The position numbers were made by a program, and so were the translations under genes. This document shows, in pieces, positions 46,826-56,503 of a stretch of 64,000 bases of DNA. The notes beneath the pieces are model-generated. The model made no database searches and was not told the DNA's origin. It worked only from the letters and a program-made list of their open reading frames with translations. This DNA comes from Collimonas sp. PA-H2 (GTDB taxonomy: Bacteria > Pseudomonadota > Gammaproteobacteria > Burkholderiales > Burkholderiaceae_D): the NCBI RefSeq assembly GCF_002564105.1, contig NZ_PDBX01000001.1:620001-684000 (forward strand), read 5' to 3'. How positions within the stretch are numbered: position 1 is the stretch's first letter; each line of letters starts with the position of its first letter.

Positions 46826-49800
46826 GCATCTCCGCCACCTTCATTAAACGCCCTATCGGCACCACCCTGCTAGCGCTTGCGATTTTCCTGGTGGGCGCAG
46901 CGGTGTGGCCGCTGCTGCCGGTGGCGCCGCTGCCGCAGGTAGATTTCCCGACCATCCAGGTCTCCGCCAACCTGCCCGGCGGCAGTCCGGAAACTATGGC
47001 GTCGAGCGTGGCGCAGCCGCTGGAACGGCAGTTCTCGCTGATCGCCGGCTTGTCGCAGATGACTTCCAGCAGCTCGCTCGGCTCCTCGCAAATCACGCTG
47101 CAGTTCGACCTCAACCGCAACATCGACGCCGCCGCCCTCGACGTCCAGGCGGCAATCACCGCCGCCAGCGGCCAGTTGCCGGCCAACCTGCCGAGTCCAC
47201 CGACCTTCCGCAAGGTCAACCCGGCCGATTCGCCGATCCTGGTGATCGCGGTGCAGTCGGACGCCTTGCCGCTGATCCAGGTGAATGACTTCGCCGACAA
47301 CATCCTGGCGCAGCAGATTTCGCAGATTCCCGGCGTCGGCCTGGTGAATATCGGCGGCGTGCAAAAACCGGCGGTGCGGATCCAGGTCGATCCGACCAAG
47401 CTGTCCGCCATCGGCATCAGCCTGGAAGACATCCGCGGCGTAATCGCCAGCACTACCGTCAACCAGCCTAAGGGCACGGTCGACGGCGCCAAGCAAAGCT
47501 TCACCGTCTACACCAATGACCAGCTGCTGAGCGCCGAGCCTTGGAACGACATGGTGCTGGCCTACAAGAACGGCGCGCCGATCCGCGTGCGCGACGTCGG
47601 CGTCGCGGTAGACGCGCCGGAGAACGTCAAGGTCGCCGGCTGGGCCTATGCCGGCGCCGCCGCGGCGGCCGGCAACACCATCATCAACGGCCGCTCGATC
47701 GTGCTGGCAGTGACCAAGCAGCCTGGCGCCAACGTCATCGAAACCGTGGACCGCATCAAGGCCGCCATGCCGCGCCTGCAGGCTGCAATCCCGCCGACCG
47801 TGCATATCAACACTCTGATCGACCGCACCCAGACCATCCGCGCATCGGTGGCCGACGTCGAGTTCACGCTGGTGCTGACCATCGCCCTGGTGGTGCTGGT
47901 GATTTTCCTGTTCCTGCGCAACGTGCCGGCTACCCTGATCCCTAGCGTGACGGTGCCGCTGGCGCTGCTCGGCACGGCCGGCATCATGTATCTGCTGGGC
48001 TTCAGCCTGGACAACCTGTCGCTGATGGCGCTGACCATTGCAGTCGGCTTCGTGGTCGACGACGCCATCGTCATGCTGGAAAATATCTACCGCTATGTAG
48101 AAGAAGGCATGACGCCGATGGAAGCGGCCTACAAGGGCGCCGGAGAAATCGGCTTCACGATCATCTCGATCTCGGTATCGCTGGTGGCGGTGTTCATTCC
48201 GCTGCTGCTGATGGGCGGTATCGTCGGCCGTTTGTTCCGTGAATTTGCGATTACCGTGACACTGACGATCGCGGTCTCGGTGGCGATTTCATTGACCCTG
48301 ACGCCAATGCTCTGCTCGCGTTTCCTGAAGCCGCACTCGGCCGAATCGCATGGCCGCATGTATCAGATGTTCGAGCGCGGTTTCGATGCCATGCTGAACG
48401 GCTACAAGCGCGGTTTGCACGTAGTGTTGCGCCACCAGTTCATCACTCTGATGGTGTTCTTCGCCACCATGATCGCCACCGTGGCGCTGTTCATCGTGAT
48501 CCCGAAAGGCTTCTTCCCGCAGCAGGATACCGGCTTCGTTTTCGGTTTTGCCGAATCCGGACAGGACTCGTCGTTCTCCTCGATGAACCGGCGCATGCTG
48601 GCGCTGGCCGATATCGTGCGCAAGGATCCGGACGTTACCGGCTTTGGCATGAGCGGCGGCCAGAACACCTTCAACACCGGCAATTTCTTCATCAGCCTGA
48701 AGCCGAAGGATGAGGGACGCACCGCCAGCGCCGACGAGATCATCACCCGCCTGCGGCCGCAGCTGGCCAAGGTGCAAGGGGTCAACCTGTTCCTCCAGGC
48801 CGGCCAGGATATCAACGTCGGCGGCCGCTTGTCGCGCACCCAGTACCAGTACACGCTGACCGACTCCAACCTGGATGAACTGAACGTCTGGGCGCCGAAA
48901 TTGCTGAGCCGCTTCCGCCAGTTGCCAGAGCTGACCGATGTCGCCTCCGACCAGCAGAATGCCGCCGCCTCGGCCAGCCTGACCATCGACCGCGCGCGCG
49001 CCTCCAGCTTCGGCATCACACCGGCGCTGATCGACTCCACCATCTACGATGCGATCGGCCAGCGCCAGGTGGCACAGTACTTCACCCAGATCAACAGCTA
49101 CCACGTGATCCTGGAAGTGACGCCCAAGCTGCAGCAAGATCCCGACCTGTTCAGCAAGCTCTACCTGACTTCGCCGGTCACTGGCCAGCAGGTGCCGCTG
49201 TCGACTTTCGTCACCATCGACACCAATAAGACTTCCTATCTGTCGATCAGCCACCAGGGCCAGTTCCCGGCGGTGACGATTTCCTTCAACCTGGCGCCTG
49301 GCGTGGCGCTGGGCGAAGCGGTCGACGCCATCACCAAGGCGCAGAACCAGATGGGCGTGCCGCCGACTCTGACCGGCGCCTTCCAGGGCACCGCCAAGGC
49401 TTTCGGCGATTCGCTGTCGTCGCAACCCTACCTGATCGCCGCCGCCCTCGTTGCGGTATACATTGTGCTGGGCCTGCTGTACGAAAGCTACATCCATCCG
49501 CTGACTATTCTGTCGACCCTGCCGTCGGCCGGCGTCGGCGCCCTGCTGATCCTGATGATGGGCGGTTATGATCTGAGCGTGATTGCGCTGATCGGCATCA
49601 TCCTGCTGATCGGCATCGTCAAGAAGAACGGCATCATGATGATCGACTTTGCCCTGACCGCAGAACGGCAGCACGGCATGAAACCGGAAGAAGCGATCTA
49701 CCAGGCTTGCCTGCTGCGCTTCCGGCCGATCATGATGACCACCATGTGCGCGCTGCTGAGCGGCTTGCCGTTGATGCTGGGGCATGGCGCCGGTTCGGAA

Positions 49801-50001
49801 CTTCGTCGTCCGCTGGGCTATGCCATGGTCGGCGGCCTGGTGCTGTCGCAGGCGCTGACCTTGTTCACCACGCCGGTAGTCTATCTATACCTGGACCGCG
49901 CCCATTACTGGTATGAGCGCCGCAAGGAAGCGCGGCGTGCGCGCAAGGCGGCGCGTAAAGCCACTGCAACATCGGGCGCCACCGTGATAGATTCGAAATA
50001 A
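46822..50001 (+). CDS. RND-family HAE1 efflux pump (MdtB/MdtC-like)
   Basis: A 12-segment proton-driven pump of 1059 residues. Family features: ISATFIKRPIGTTLLALAIFLVG at the N-terminus, PLPQVDFPTIQVSANLPGGSPETMAS, GFVVDDAIVMLEN with the paired Asp in segment 4, and FFPQQDTGFVFGF. The start is TTG at 46822, overlapping the adaptor stop, with AAGGGGG 8 bases before; no ATG lies nearby. Only one pump gene is present, whereas MdtBC systems have two, so it likely works as a homotrimer. Substrate unknown. Confidence 0.94.
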   Translation: MSISATFIKRPIGTTLLALAIFLVGAAVWPLLPVAPLPQVDFPTIQVSANLPGGSPETMASSVAQPLERQFSLIAGLSQMTSSSSLGSSQITLQFDLNRNIDAAALDVQAAITAASGQLPANLPSPPTFRKVNPADSPILVIAVQSDALPLIQVNDFADNILAQQISQIPGVGLVNIGGVQKPAVRIQVDPTKLSAIGISLEDIRGVIASTTVNQPKGTVDGAKQSFTVYTNDQLLSAEPWNDMVLAYKNGAPIRVRDVGVAVDAPENVKVAGWAYAGAAAAAGNTIINGRSIVLAVTKQPGANVIETVDRIKAAMPRLQAAIPPTVHINTLIDRTQTIRASVADVEFTLVLTIALVVLVIFLFLRNVPATLIPSVTVPLALLGTAGIMYLLGFSLDNLSLMALTIAVGFVVDDAIVMLENIYRYVEEGMTPMEAAYKGAGEIGFTIISISVSLVAVFIPLLLMGGIVGRLFREFAITVTLTIAVSVAISLTLTPMLCSRFLKPHSAESHGRMYQMFERGFDAMLNGYKRGLHVVLRHQFITLMVFFATMIATVALFIVIPKGFFPQQDTGFVFGFAESGQDSSFSSMNRRMLALADIVRKDPDVTGFGMSGGQNTFNTGNFFISLKPKDEGRTASADEIITRLRPQLAKVQGVNLFLQAGQDINVGGRLSRTQYQYTLTDSNLDELNVWAPKLLSRFRQLPELTDVASDQQNAAASASLTIDRARASSFGITPALIDSTIYDAIGQRQVAQYFTQINSYHVILEVTPKLQQDPDLFSKLYLTSPVTGQQVPLSTFVTIDTNKTSYLSISHQGQFPAVTISFNLAPGVALGEAVDAITKAQNQMGVPPTLTGAFQGTAKAFGDSLSSQPYLIAAALVAVYIVLGLLYESYIHPLTILSTLPSAGVGALLILMMGGYDLSVIALIGIILLIGIVKKNGIMMIDFALTAERQHGMKPEEAIYQACLLRFRPIMMTTMCALLSGLPLMLGHGAGSELRRPLGYAMVGGLVLSQALTLFTTPVVYLYLDRAHYWYERRKEARRARKAARKATATSGATVIDSK

Positions 50002-50079
50002 TCAAAACAGAAATTGCCCAATCCTGCACTGCGCCATGTTGCTAGCGCTGAGCAGGATAGAACAGGAGACCCGCATCAC

Positions 50080-50793
50080 ATGAAGATCCTGATCGTCGAA
50101 GATGAACTGAAGACCGCTGACTACCTATGCAAGGGATTGACCGAGCAAGGCTGTGTGGTCGACGTCGCCCATGACGGCATTGACGGCCAGCACCTGGCCT
50201 TGCAGCACGATTACGATGTGATCGTGCTGGACGTCATGCTGCCCGGCGTCGACGGCTTTTCGGTCTTGCATGCGCTGCGTGAAATCAAGCAGACCCCGGT
50301 CATCATGCTGACCGCGCGCGACCGCGTGGAAGACCGCATCAAGGGCCTGCAGGGCGGCGCCGACGATTATCTGGTCAAGCCGTTTTCCTTCCTCGAACTG
50401 CTGGCGCGCTTGCAGGCGCTGACCCGGCGCGGCCGTGCGCTGGAGCCGGCGCAGCTGCGGATTGCCGATCTGCAGATCGACCTGATCAGCCGCAAAGCCT
50501 ATCGCGCCAATGTCCGCATCGACCTCACCGCCAAGGAATTTTCCCTGCTGGCGGTGCTGGCGCGGCGGCAAGGCGAAATCCTGTCGAAAACAGCAATCGC
50601 CGAACTGGTATGGGACATGAACTTCGACAGCAACACGAATGTGGTCGAGGTCGCCATCAAGCGCTTGCGCGCCAAGATCGATGCGCCGTTCAGCCTTAAG
50701 CTGCTGCACACCATACGCGGCATGGGTTATGTGCTGGAACCGCGCGAGCCACGCGAAACGCACGAAACGCACCATCACGAGAGCCAGGGATGA
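50080..50793 (+). CDS. OmpR-family response regulator (CusR/IrlR type)
   Basis: 237 residues: a receiver domain with the phosphorylated Asp 51 in VIVLDVMLPG, Lys in DDYLVKPFSF, and a winged-helix output domain (LTAKEFSLLAVLARRQGEILSKTAI, ending LLHTIRGMGYVLE). The heavy-metal-type wording resembles CusR/CopR. ATG at 50080 has CAGGAG before it. It overlaps the kinase gene by 4 bases and follows the pump by 78 bases, so it probably controls this operon. Confidence 0.94.
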   Translation: MKILIVEDELKTADYLCKGLTEQGCVVDVAHDGIDGQHLALQHDYDVIVLDVMLPGVDGFSVLHALREIKQTPVIMLTARDRVEDRIKGLQGGADDYLVKPFSFLELLARLQALTRRGRALEPAQLRIADLQIDLISRKAYRANVRIDLTAKEFSLLAVLARRQGEILSKTAIAELVWDMNFDSNTNVVEVAIKRLRAKIDAPFSLKLLHTIRGMGYVLEPREPRETHETHHHESQG

Positions 50794-52187
50794 GACGCTC
50801 CATCAAAGTCCGCCTGGTGGCGATGTTCGCGCTGGCCGCATTGCTGATTTTCTCGCTGATCGGCAGCGCCCTGTACGGCGTGCTGCAGCGCGAACTGGCG
50901 CGCCATCAGCACGATGAGCTCAGCACCCGCTTTCTCGACACCCAGTACATGATCCAGCACAACGGCGATCCTGCGCGCTGGCCGCGGGTGCAGGCCAAGC
51001 TGGATACGCTGACGCCGGCCGACGGCAGTTTCCGCTACTGGGTGCTGAGCGACGATCCGCGCTTCCAGTATGGCAAGGACCTGGCTGACATCGAAAAGAT
51101 AGACCGCAACCCTGACGGCATGGGCAACCTGATGCTGCGCGGCCGCGAATATCCGCTGCATACCTTGACCAAGGCTCTGCCGCCGTTCGGCGAAAGGCCC
51201 GCGGTCAGGCTGATCGTGGCGGTGGATGCGGCGCCTTACATGCATACTCTGCGCGCCTTCATGATCGCACTGGTCGGCCTGTCGCTGCTGGGTGTGATGC
51301 TGGTGATGCTGCTCGGCTACTGGATTGCGCAAGTGGGATTGCGGCCGTTGAAGCAGTTGTCCAGCGCGGCGCAGTCGCTCGGCCCCAAGACGCTGTCGCA
51401 ACGCTTGCAGATTGCGCCGCTGCCGGGCGAACTGTCGGACCTGACCGCCGCGTTCAATGGCGTGCTGGAGCGTATGGAAGCCGCCTACAACCAGCTGGAG
51501 GCGTTCAATGCCGACGTCGCCCACGAGCTGCGCACGCCGCTGGCCAACCTGATCGGCGAGACCCAGGTGGCCTTGTCGCGCCAGCGCACCGCGCCGCAAT
51601 TCGAGGAAGTGCTGCAATCCAATCTGGAAGAGCTGGAGCGTTTGCGTTCGATCATCAACGACATGCTGTTCCTGGCGCGCGCCGACCAGGGCGAAGCCGC
51701 CACCAGCCTGGTGCGCACCTCGATAGCCCAGGAAATCAACAAGACCGTGGAGTTCTTCGAGTTTGTGCTGGACGAGTCGAAAATGACGGTAAAGGTGGAT
51801 GGCGACATCGGCGCCGAAGCCTCGATCGAAACCTCGCTGTTCAAGCGCGCCATGAGCAATCTGCTGCATAACGCGATCCAGCATTCGACGCCCGGTGCGG
51901 CGATTGTGGTCACCATCACGCAGCAGCCGGCAGCGATCGGGATTGCCGTTTCCAACCCCGGTCAGCCGATCGCCGAGAACCATTTGCCGCGGCTGTTCGA
52001 TCGCTTCTATCGCGTCGATGCCGCCCGCAACGACAAGGATCAAAGCCAGCTGCACGGCCACGGCCTAGGGCTGGCGATCGTCAAGGCGATCGCCAAGATG
52101 CACGGCGGCGGCGTGTTTGCCGACAGCGTGGCAGGCATGACGACTATCGGCTTCAGCATTCCCGCCACGGAACCAGCGGCGCACTGA
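50790..52187 (+). CDS. Heavy-metal-type sensor histidine kinase
   Basis: 465 residues: a membrane segment (about 10-30), a periplasmic sensor domain (about 31-150), a second membrane segment (about 153-178), HAMP, the phosphorylated His 245 in DVAHELRTPLANL, then an ATPase domain (NLLHNAIQHS, HGHGLGLAIVKAIAK). CusS/IrlS-like, but the ligand may be a drug or envelope signal rather than a metal. Last gene of the efflux operon. Confidence 0.93.
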   Translation: MRRSIKVRLVAMFALAALLIFSLIGSALYGVLQRELARHQHDELSTRFLDTQYMIQHNGDPARWPRVQAKLDTLTPADGSFRYWVLSDDPRFQYGKDLADIEKIDRNPDGMGNLMLRGREYPLHTLTKALPPFGERPAVRLIVAVDAAPYMHTLRAFMIALVGLSLLGVMLVMLLGYWIAQVGLRPLKQLSSAAQSLGPKTLSQRLQIAPLPGELSDLTAAFNGVLERMEAAYNQLEAFNADVAHELRTPLANLIGETQVALSRQRTAPQFEEVLQSNLEELERLRSIINDMLFLARADQGEAATSLVRTSIAQEINKTVEFFEFVLDESKMTVKVDGDIGAEASIETSLFKRAMSNLLHNAIQHSTPGAAIVVTITQQPAAIGIAVSNPGQPIAENHLPRLFDRFYRVDAARNDKDQSQLHGHGLGLAIVKAIAKMHGGGVFADSVAGMTTIGFSIPATEPAAH

Positions 52188-52514
52188 GTCAGCCTGAGGC
52201 TTGCCTGAGCGATAACGGTGGCCGCTGACAAACTGGCAATCAAGCGATGGCACAACGTTGGGGAGGTGTTGCTGAGAAAAACCGTGCGGAATGATACTGA
52301 GGATAGAGGCGAGCCTTGTCTGCGGCACTTGCAGGAAATGGCTGTGGCTGCTTCGTTCCCGACCTGACCAGGTTGACCACGCCACAATGCGCAGGGGCCC
52401 GCCGGGGTGAATTGTACCGCATTGCGTCATTGCTGGCAGCGCTTTTTACAGCTTTTTGGCAGGCGCTGCCATTTTCCGCATTATTTATATAAAGCGTTTC
52501 CCATAAATCCAGAT
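52188..52514. other. Convergent gap between sensor kinase and ubiD
   Basis: 327 bases after two convergent genes. A short GGCAGGCGCTGCC palindrome at about 52458-52470 is followed by ATTTT and could be a weak terminator for the kinase operon. I see no gene and no repeat element. Confidence 0.5.
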
Positions 52515-53999
52515 TTACAGGCCGAGCTCTTGCCAGATCTGGTCGACCCGCGTCTTCACCTCGTCCGACATGCTGATGGTGCGCCCCCACTCACGGCTGG
52601 TTTCACCCGGCCATTTATTGGTGGCGTCGATTCCCATCTTGCTGCCAAGGCCACTCACCGGCGAGGCGAAATCGAGATAATCGATCGGCGTGTTGTCCAC
52701 TATTGTAGTGTCGCGGATCGGATCCACTCGCGTAGTGATGGCCCAGATCACCTCATTCCAGTCACGGATATTGACGTCCTCGTCGACCACCACGATGAAC
52801 TTGGTATACATGAACTGGCGCAGGAAGCTCCAGACGCCGAACATCACCCGCTTGGCATGGCCGGCATAGGCCTTTTTCATTTGCACTACCGCCATGCGGT
52901 AGCTGCACCCTTCCGGCGGCAGATAGAAATCGGTGATTTCGGAAAACTGCTTTTGCAGCAAGGGGATGAATACTTCGTTCAGCGCCACGCCCAGCACCGC
53001 CGGCTCATCCGGCGGCTTGCCTGTATACGTAGAGTGATAGATCGGCGACTTGCGCATCGTGATGCGGTCGATGGTGAACACCGGGAACCAGTCCTGCTCG
53101 TTGTAGTAGCCGGTGTGGTCGCCGTAAGGCCCCTCCAGCGCCATTTCATAGCCGGACGGATGCGAGGGGTCGGGATTGATATGCCCTTCCAGCACGATCT
53201 CGGCCGAGGCCGGCACCCGCAACTCGCTACCGATGGCCTTGACCAGCTCGGTGCGGCTGCCGCGCAGCAGGCCGGCGAACTGGTATTCGGACAGGCTGTC
53301 CGGCACCGGCGTCACCGCGCCTAATATAGTAGCGGGATCGGCGCCCAGCGCCACCGCCACCGGATACGGCTTGCCGCCGGTGGCGATCGCATGCTCGCGG
53401 AAATCCAGCGCGCCGCCGCGATGCGCCAGCCAGCGCATGATGACCTTGTTGCGACCCAGCACCTGCTGGCGGTAGATGCCGAGGTTCTGGCGCTTCTTGT
53501 GCGGTCCTTTGGTGATCACCAGGCCCCAGGTGATCAACGGCGCCACATCGCCCGGCCAGCAATGCTGGATCGGCAGCCTGGCCAGGTCGACGTCGTTGCC
53601 TTCCCAGACGATATCCTGGCATGGCGCCGAGCGCTGCTCCTTGGGCGCCATGTCCCACAAGGATTTCACCAGCGTGCCGAGGCCGAGGATATCTTTAAAA
53701 CCTTTCGGCGGTTCCGGTTCTTTCAGCGACGCCAGCACGTGGCCGATGCGCCGCAATTCGCTGACGTCGTCGGCTCCCATGCCTAGCGCGACGCGGCGCG
53801 GCGTACCGAATAAATTGCCTAGCACAGGTATCGAATGCCCTGTCGGATTCTCAAAAAGCAGCGCCGGACCGCCGGCGCGCAAAGTGCGATCGCAGATCTC
53901 CGTCATCTCCAAATAAGGTGAAATCGGCGTTGAAATCCGTTTTAGCTCGCCAATTTGTTCCAATTTGATAACAAAATCACGTAAATCTGAATATTTCAT
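52515..53999 (-). CDS. ubiD: 4-hydroxy-3-polyprenylbenzoate decarboxylase UbiD
   Basis: A prenylated-FMN enzyme of ubiquinone synthesis, 494 residues, the E. coli length. The wording [45 protein letters not shown], and [18 protein letters not shown] (with the acid residues near the flavin) matches UbiD closely. It needs the UbiX flavin prenyltransferase, not encoded here. ATG at 53999; a weak AT-rich upstream region is shared with the divergent transglycosylase gene. Confidence 0.97.
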   Translation of the reverse strand: MKYSDLRDFVIKLEQIGELKRISTPISPYLEMTEICDRTLRAGGPALLFENPTGHSIPVLGNLFGTPRRVALGMGADDVSELRRIGHVLASLKEPEPPKGFKDILGLGTLVKSLWDMAPKEQRSAPCQDIVWEGNDVDLARLPIQHCWPGDVAPLITWGLVITKGPHKKRQNLGIYRQQVLGRNKVIMRWLAHRGGALDFREHAIATGGKPYPVAVALGADPATILGAVTPVPDSLSEYQFAGLLRGSRTELVKAIGSELRVPASAEIVLEGHINPDPSHPSGYEMALEGPYGDHTGYYNEQDWFPVFTIDRITMRKSPIYHSTYTGKPPDEPAVLGVALNEVFIPLLQKQFSEITDFYLPPEGCSYRMAVVQMKKAYAGHAKRVMFGVWSFLRQFMYTKFIVVVDEDVNIRDWNEVIWAITTRVDPIRDTTIVDNTPIDYLDFASPVSGLGSKMGIDATNKWPGETSREWGRTISMSDEVKTRVDQIWQELGL

Positions 54000-54133
54000 G
54001 GATTCTTACAATCTTTATGAATGTTAATTCGACAATTAAGGCTTCCCAGCGAAGTGCTTGATTTTATTGGCTCACAGCGGTAAACCGGCATATTCTTTAT
54101 ACATAAAAGTTATTGATTTAATTTTTTATAGTA

Positions 54134-54162
54134 TTGACTCGATATAAACCGCCCCCTACAAT
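54134..54162 (+). promoter_or_regulatory. Sigma70-type promoter upstream of the transglycosylase gene
   Basis: TTGACT, exactly 17 bases, TACAAT, in an AT-rich stretch. A start near 54169 would leave an untranslated leader of about 320 bases before the TTG start at 54492. Confidence 0.6.
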
Positions 54163-54491
54163 GCGCCCAGCTTGAAGCAGTCGCAACGTCCAAAAAGCGT
54201 TTTCATGACGACTCTCAATACTCACGGGATCGGGGTCCCACATGACATTTTAAGGAGTGTTTTCAAAAGGCGTCAGCCTTCTCCCCCGAACAAGTTGTTT
54301 GCCAGCGGCACGGCGCATTCCTGCAGCCGACCAGCTTGGAGCCGCATAAGCGCAAACAGCAACGACGTCTGGCATGACGCACACAGCATGCGAAGCCAGG
54401 CGATATTGATTACGGTGCACGCAGCTTCAGTATTTTCGCCCCCCGCTGTTCCAAGGGGCCTGCATGCGCCGCGACGATTCTGGAGGTTCAA
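54163..54491 (+). other. Long leader of the transglycosylase gene
   Basis: About 320 bases without a supported gene between the promoter candidate and the strong ribosome-binding site GGAGG at 54482-54486. A CCCCGCTGTTCCAAGGGG-type hairpin lies near 54441-54459. It could hold a regulatory RNA; I recognise no known riboswitch. Confidence 0.35.
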
Positions 54492-55523
54492 TTGTTAGCA
54501 AGATCTACCAAGGCATTATCTAGTTGGGCTACGCCCGGATATTTAAGAAAACTTAGCAGCGAATCGATCAACGGCGCGGTCAACAGCGCGCTGTTCGCCC
54601 GCGACACCGTCGGCGGCCTTATCGCCACTACCCGCGTCACTGTCCTGTTCAGCGGCATCCTGGCCCTGATCGGACTCAGCACCATGCTGATCAGCCCGAA
54701 TCTGGCCCTCAAGCTGCAAAGCCTGCCGCTGTTCGCCAGCAGCGCTCCGCAAGCGGCTGCAGCAGTTAGCGTTCAGGCAAGCGCTCCGGCGGCCGGCAAA
54801 AATGTCGCCAGCCTGACCGTGCCGGCGCCAAGCGCAAACGTGAATCACCTGCTGCACATGGATGGCTTTCCCAAGGCAGTCAAACCGCTCGACAACTCGC
54901 GTCAGCAGCAATGGGTCACCAACTGGCTGTCCAAGCGTTATCGCGTCGCCGGCGACGCCACCAACATGTTCGTGACGACTGCCTACAAGACCGCACGCGA
55001 AACCAAGCTGGATCCGCTCCTGATCCTGGCCGTGATGGCGATCGAGTCGGGCTTGAATCCGTTTGCCGAAAGCCCGGTTGGCGCGCAAGGCCTGATGCAG
55101 GTCATGTCGAAAGTGCATGAAGACAAGTTTGAAAGCATGGGCGGCATCAAGGCCGCGCTGAATCCGACTGCCAACATCAAGGTCGGCTCCATGATCCTCA
55201 AGGACTACGTGACCCAGGGCGGTTCGGTCGAAGCCGGCCTGAAGCGCTATGTCGGCGCCGCCGCCTTCGCCAACGACGGCGGCTACGGCTACAAGGTATT
55301 GGCTGAATATCGCCGCCTGCAAGACGTCGCTACCGGCAAGAATGTTCCTTCGACCGGTTCGACAGCGCCGATCGCGACGCCTAAGGCGCGTCCGATACAA
55401 GCCGTTGCTCCTGCAGATGCCGTTGCACCGACGCCAGCCGAAGCCGCAGTCAGCGTGCCGGATGCCATCGAACATCGTATCCAGCAGTCTGACAACCAGC
55501 GCAATCCGCTGCCGCTGACCTAA
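54492..55523 (+). CDS. Lytic transglycosylase (SLT domain) membrane-anchored protein
   Basis: 343 residues: a cytoplasmic N-terminus, one membrane segment (about 52-75), a Ser/Ala-rich linker, and an SLT domain (about 160-280) with the catalytic Glu in LLILAVMAIESGLNPFAES and GAQGLMQVMSKVH, then an Ala/Pro-rich tail. The start is TTG at 54492 with GGAGG five bases before. It would cleave peptidoglycan at the outer face of the inner membrane. A strong terminator follows. Confidence 0.9.
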   Translation: MLARSTKALSSWATPGYLRKLSSESINGAVNSALFARDTVGGLIATTRVTVLFSGILALIGLSTMLISPNLALKLQSLPLFASSAPQAAAAVSVQASAPAAGKNVASLTVPAPSANVNHLLHMDGFPKAVKPLDNSRQQQWVTNWLSKRYRVAGDATNMFVTTAYKTARETKLDPLLILAVMAIESGLNPFAESPVGAQGLMQVMSKVHEDKFESMGGIKAALNPTANIKVGSMILKDYVTQGGSVEAGLKRYVGAAAFANDGGYGYKVLAEYRRLQDVATGKNVPSTGSTAPIATPKARPIQAVAPADAVAPTPAEAAVSVPDAIEHRIQQSDNQRNPLPLT

Positions 55524-55568
55524 GCATTGCCACGACCGCGCGAGCCTTGGCGCTCCGCATCGAAGACA

Positions 55569-55601
55569 AAGCCCGCCTCTTTCCTTGGCGGGCTTTTTTT
55601 T
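55569..55601 (+). terminator. Intrinsic terminator after the transglycosylase gene
   Basis: AAGCCCGCC and GGCGGGCTT form a perfect 9-bp stem followed by T's. Between it and the barrel gene (55602-55836) the sequence is AT-rich, with no supported gene; a TTGACA at 55685 has no clear -10 partner. Confidence 0.9.
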
Positions 55602-55836
55602 CGCGTCCCGCATCCACCACCTGCCCGCCTCTTCCTCAAACAATCGCGCCAGCCAGCTTGAAAGCGCAGCGGTGCATGCATGTATTGACATTGCCCTGAC
55701 ATTGGTCAAGTCGAAATTGAAGAAAATACTGCTTATATATCAAGCACTTGCATCAACAGATATATATTTTTCCGAAGAAATATTTGGAAAATCTACAGTT
55801 CAGTTCCTCCGTCAATTTTTGCAAAGATCATTTATA

Positions 55837-56421
55837 GTGAAAAAAAATATCTCTACCGTTACCTTGCTCGCCACGCTGATGGCGTCATCCGCGGCCTTCG
55901 CCGCCAATCAGTCCGCCCCTGCCGAAAACGCCAGCGGCCCGTTCATCGGCGCCGGCATCGGCTCCTCGAACAGCAATCGTGTCAATGCCCCCTCAGACGG
56001 CCAGGCGTCCAGCGACAAGACCGCTTTCAACCTTTATGGCGGCTACAACATCAATGAAAATTTCGGCGTCAAGCTAGGCTACCGGAATTTCGGCAAGGCC
56101 ACCGTATCGCGCGCAGACCTGCCGGGAATGACGGCCAGGACCAGCGGCTTCAGCCTGTCGGCGGTGGGCTCCTATCCTATCGCTCCAGACTGGGCGCTGG
56201 TCGGCGAGGCCGGTATCATGCGCTATGAAATCAAGCACGGCAGCTCGATTTCCGACAGCAAAGGCAACAAGTTCTTCGGCGCGCTCGGCGTCAAGTATTC
56301 CTTGGCTAAAAACATTGATCTGATTGCAGATTACACGCGCTATGGCAAGGTGGGCCTGGACTATGGCGGCAGCCAAGTGAATCTGGATACGCTCGGCCTC
56401 AACTTGCAATATCGCTTCTAA
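55837..56421 (+). CDS. Outer-membrane beta-barrel protein (OmpA-like 8-strand type)
   Basis: 194 residues with a signal peptide (VKKNISTVTLLATLMASSAAFA). The mature part shows alternating strands typical of small barrels: GPFIGAGIGSS, FNLYGGYNINENFGVKLGYRNFG, FFGALGVKYSLAKNIDLIADYTRYG, and a terminal aromatic (LQYRF). The start GTG at 55837 is chosen because it opens the signal peptide; the frame is open upstream but reads nothing plausible. There is no C-terminal OmpA peptidoglycan domain. The role is unknown. Confidence 0.82.
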   Translation: MKKNISTVTLLATLMASSAAFAANQSAPAENASGPFIGAGIGSSNSNRVNAPSDGQASSDKTAFNLYGGYNINENFGVKLGYRNFGKATVSRADLPGMTARTSGFSLSAVGSYPIAPDWALVGEAGIMRYEIKHGSSISDSKGNKFFGALGVKYSLAKNIDLIADYTRYGKVGLDYGGSQVNLDTLGLNLQYRF

Positions 56422-56443
56422 CGACTTTTCTGGCGAGAACAAG

Positions 56444-56482
56444 AAAAAGGGGACTGGCACGAATGCCTAGTCCCCCTTTTTT
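56444..56482. terminator. Bidirectional terminator between barrel gene and livF
   Basis: AAAAAGGGGACT and AGTCCCCCTTTTTT pair with one bulge around an inner stem GGCA/TGCC. A and T runs flank both sides, so both convergent genes can end here. Confidence 0.88.
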
Positions 56483-56503
56483 GCAAATCAGGCAAACCCG
56501 AAC

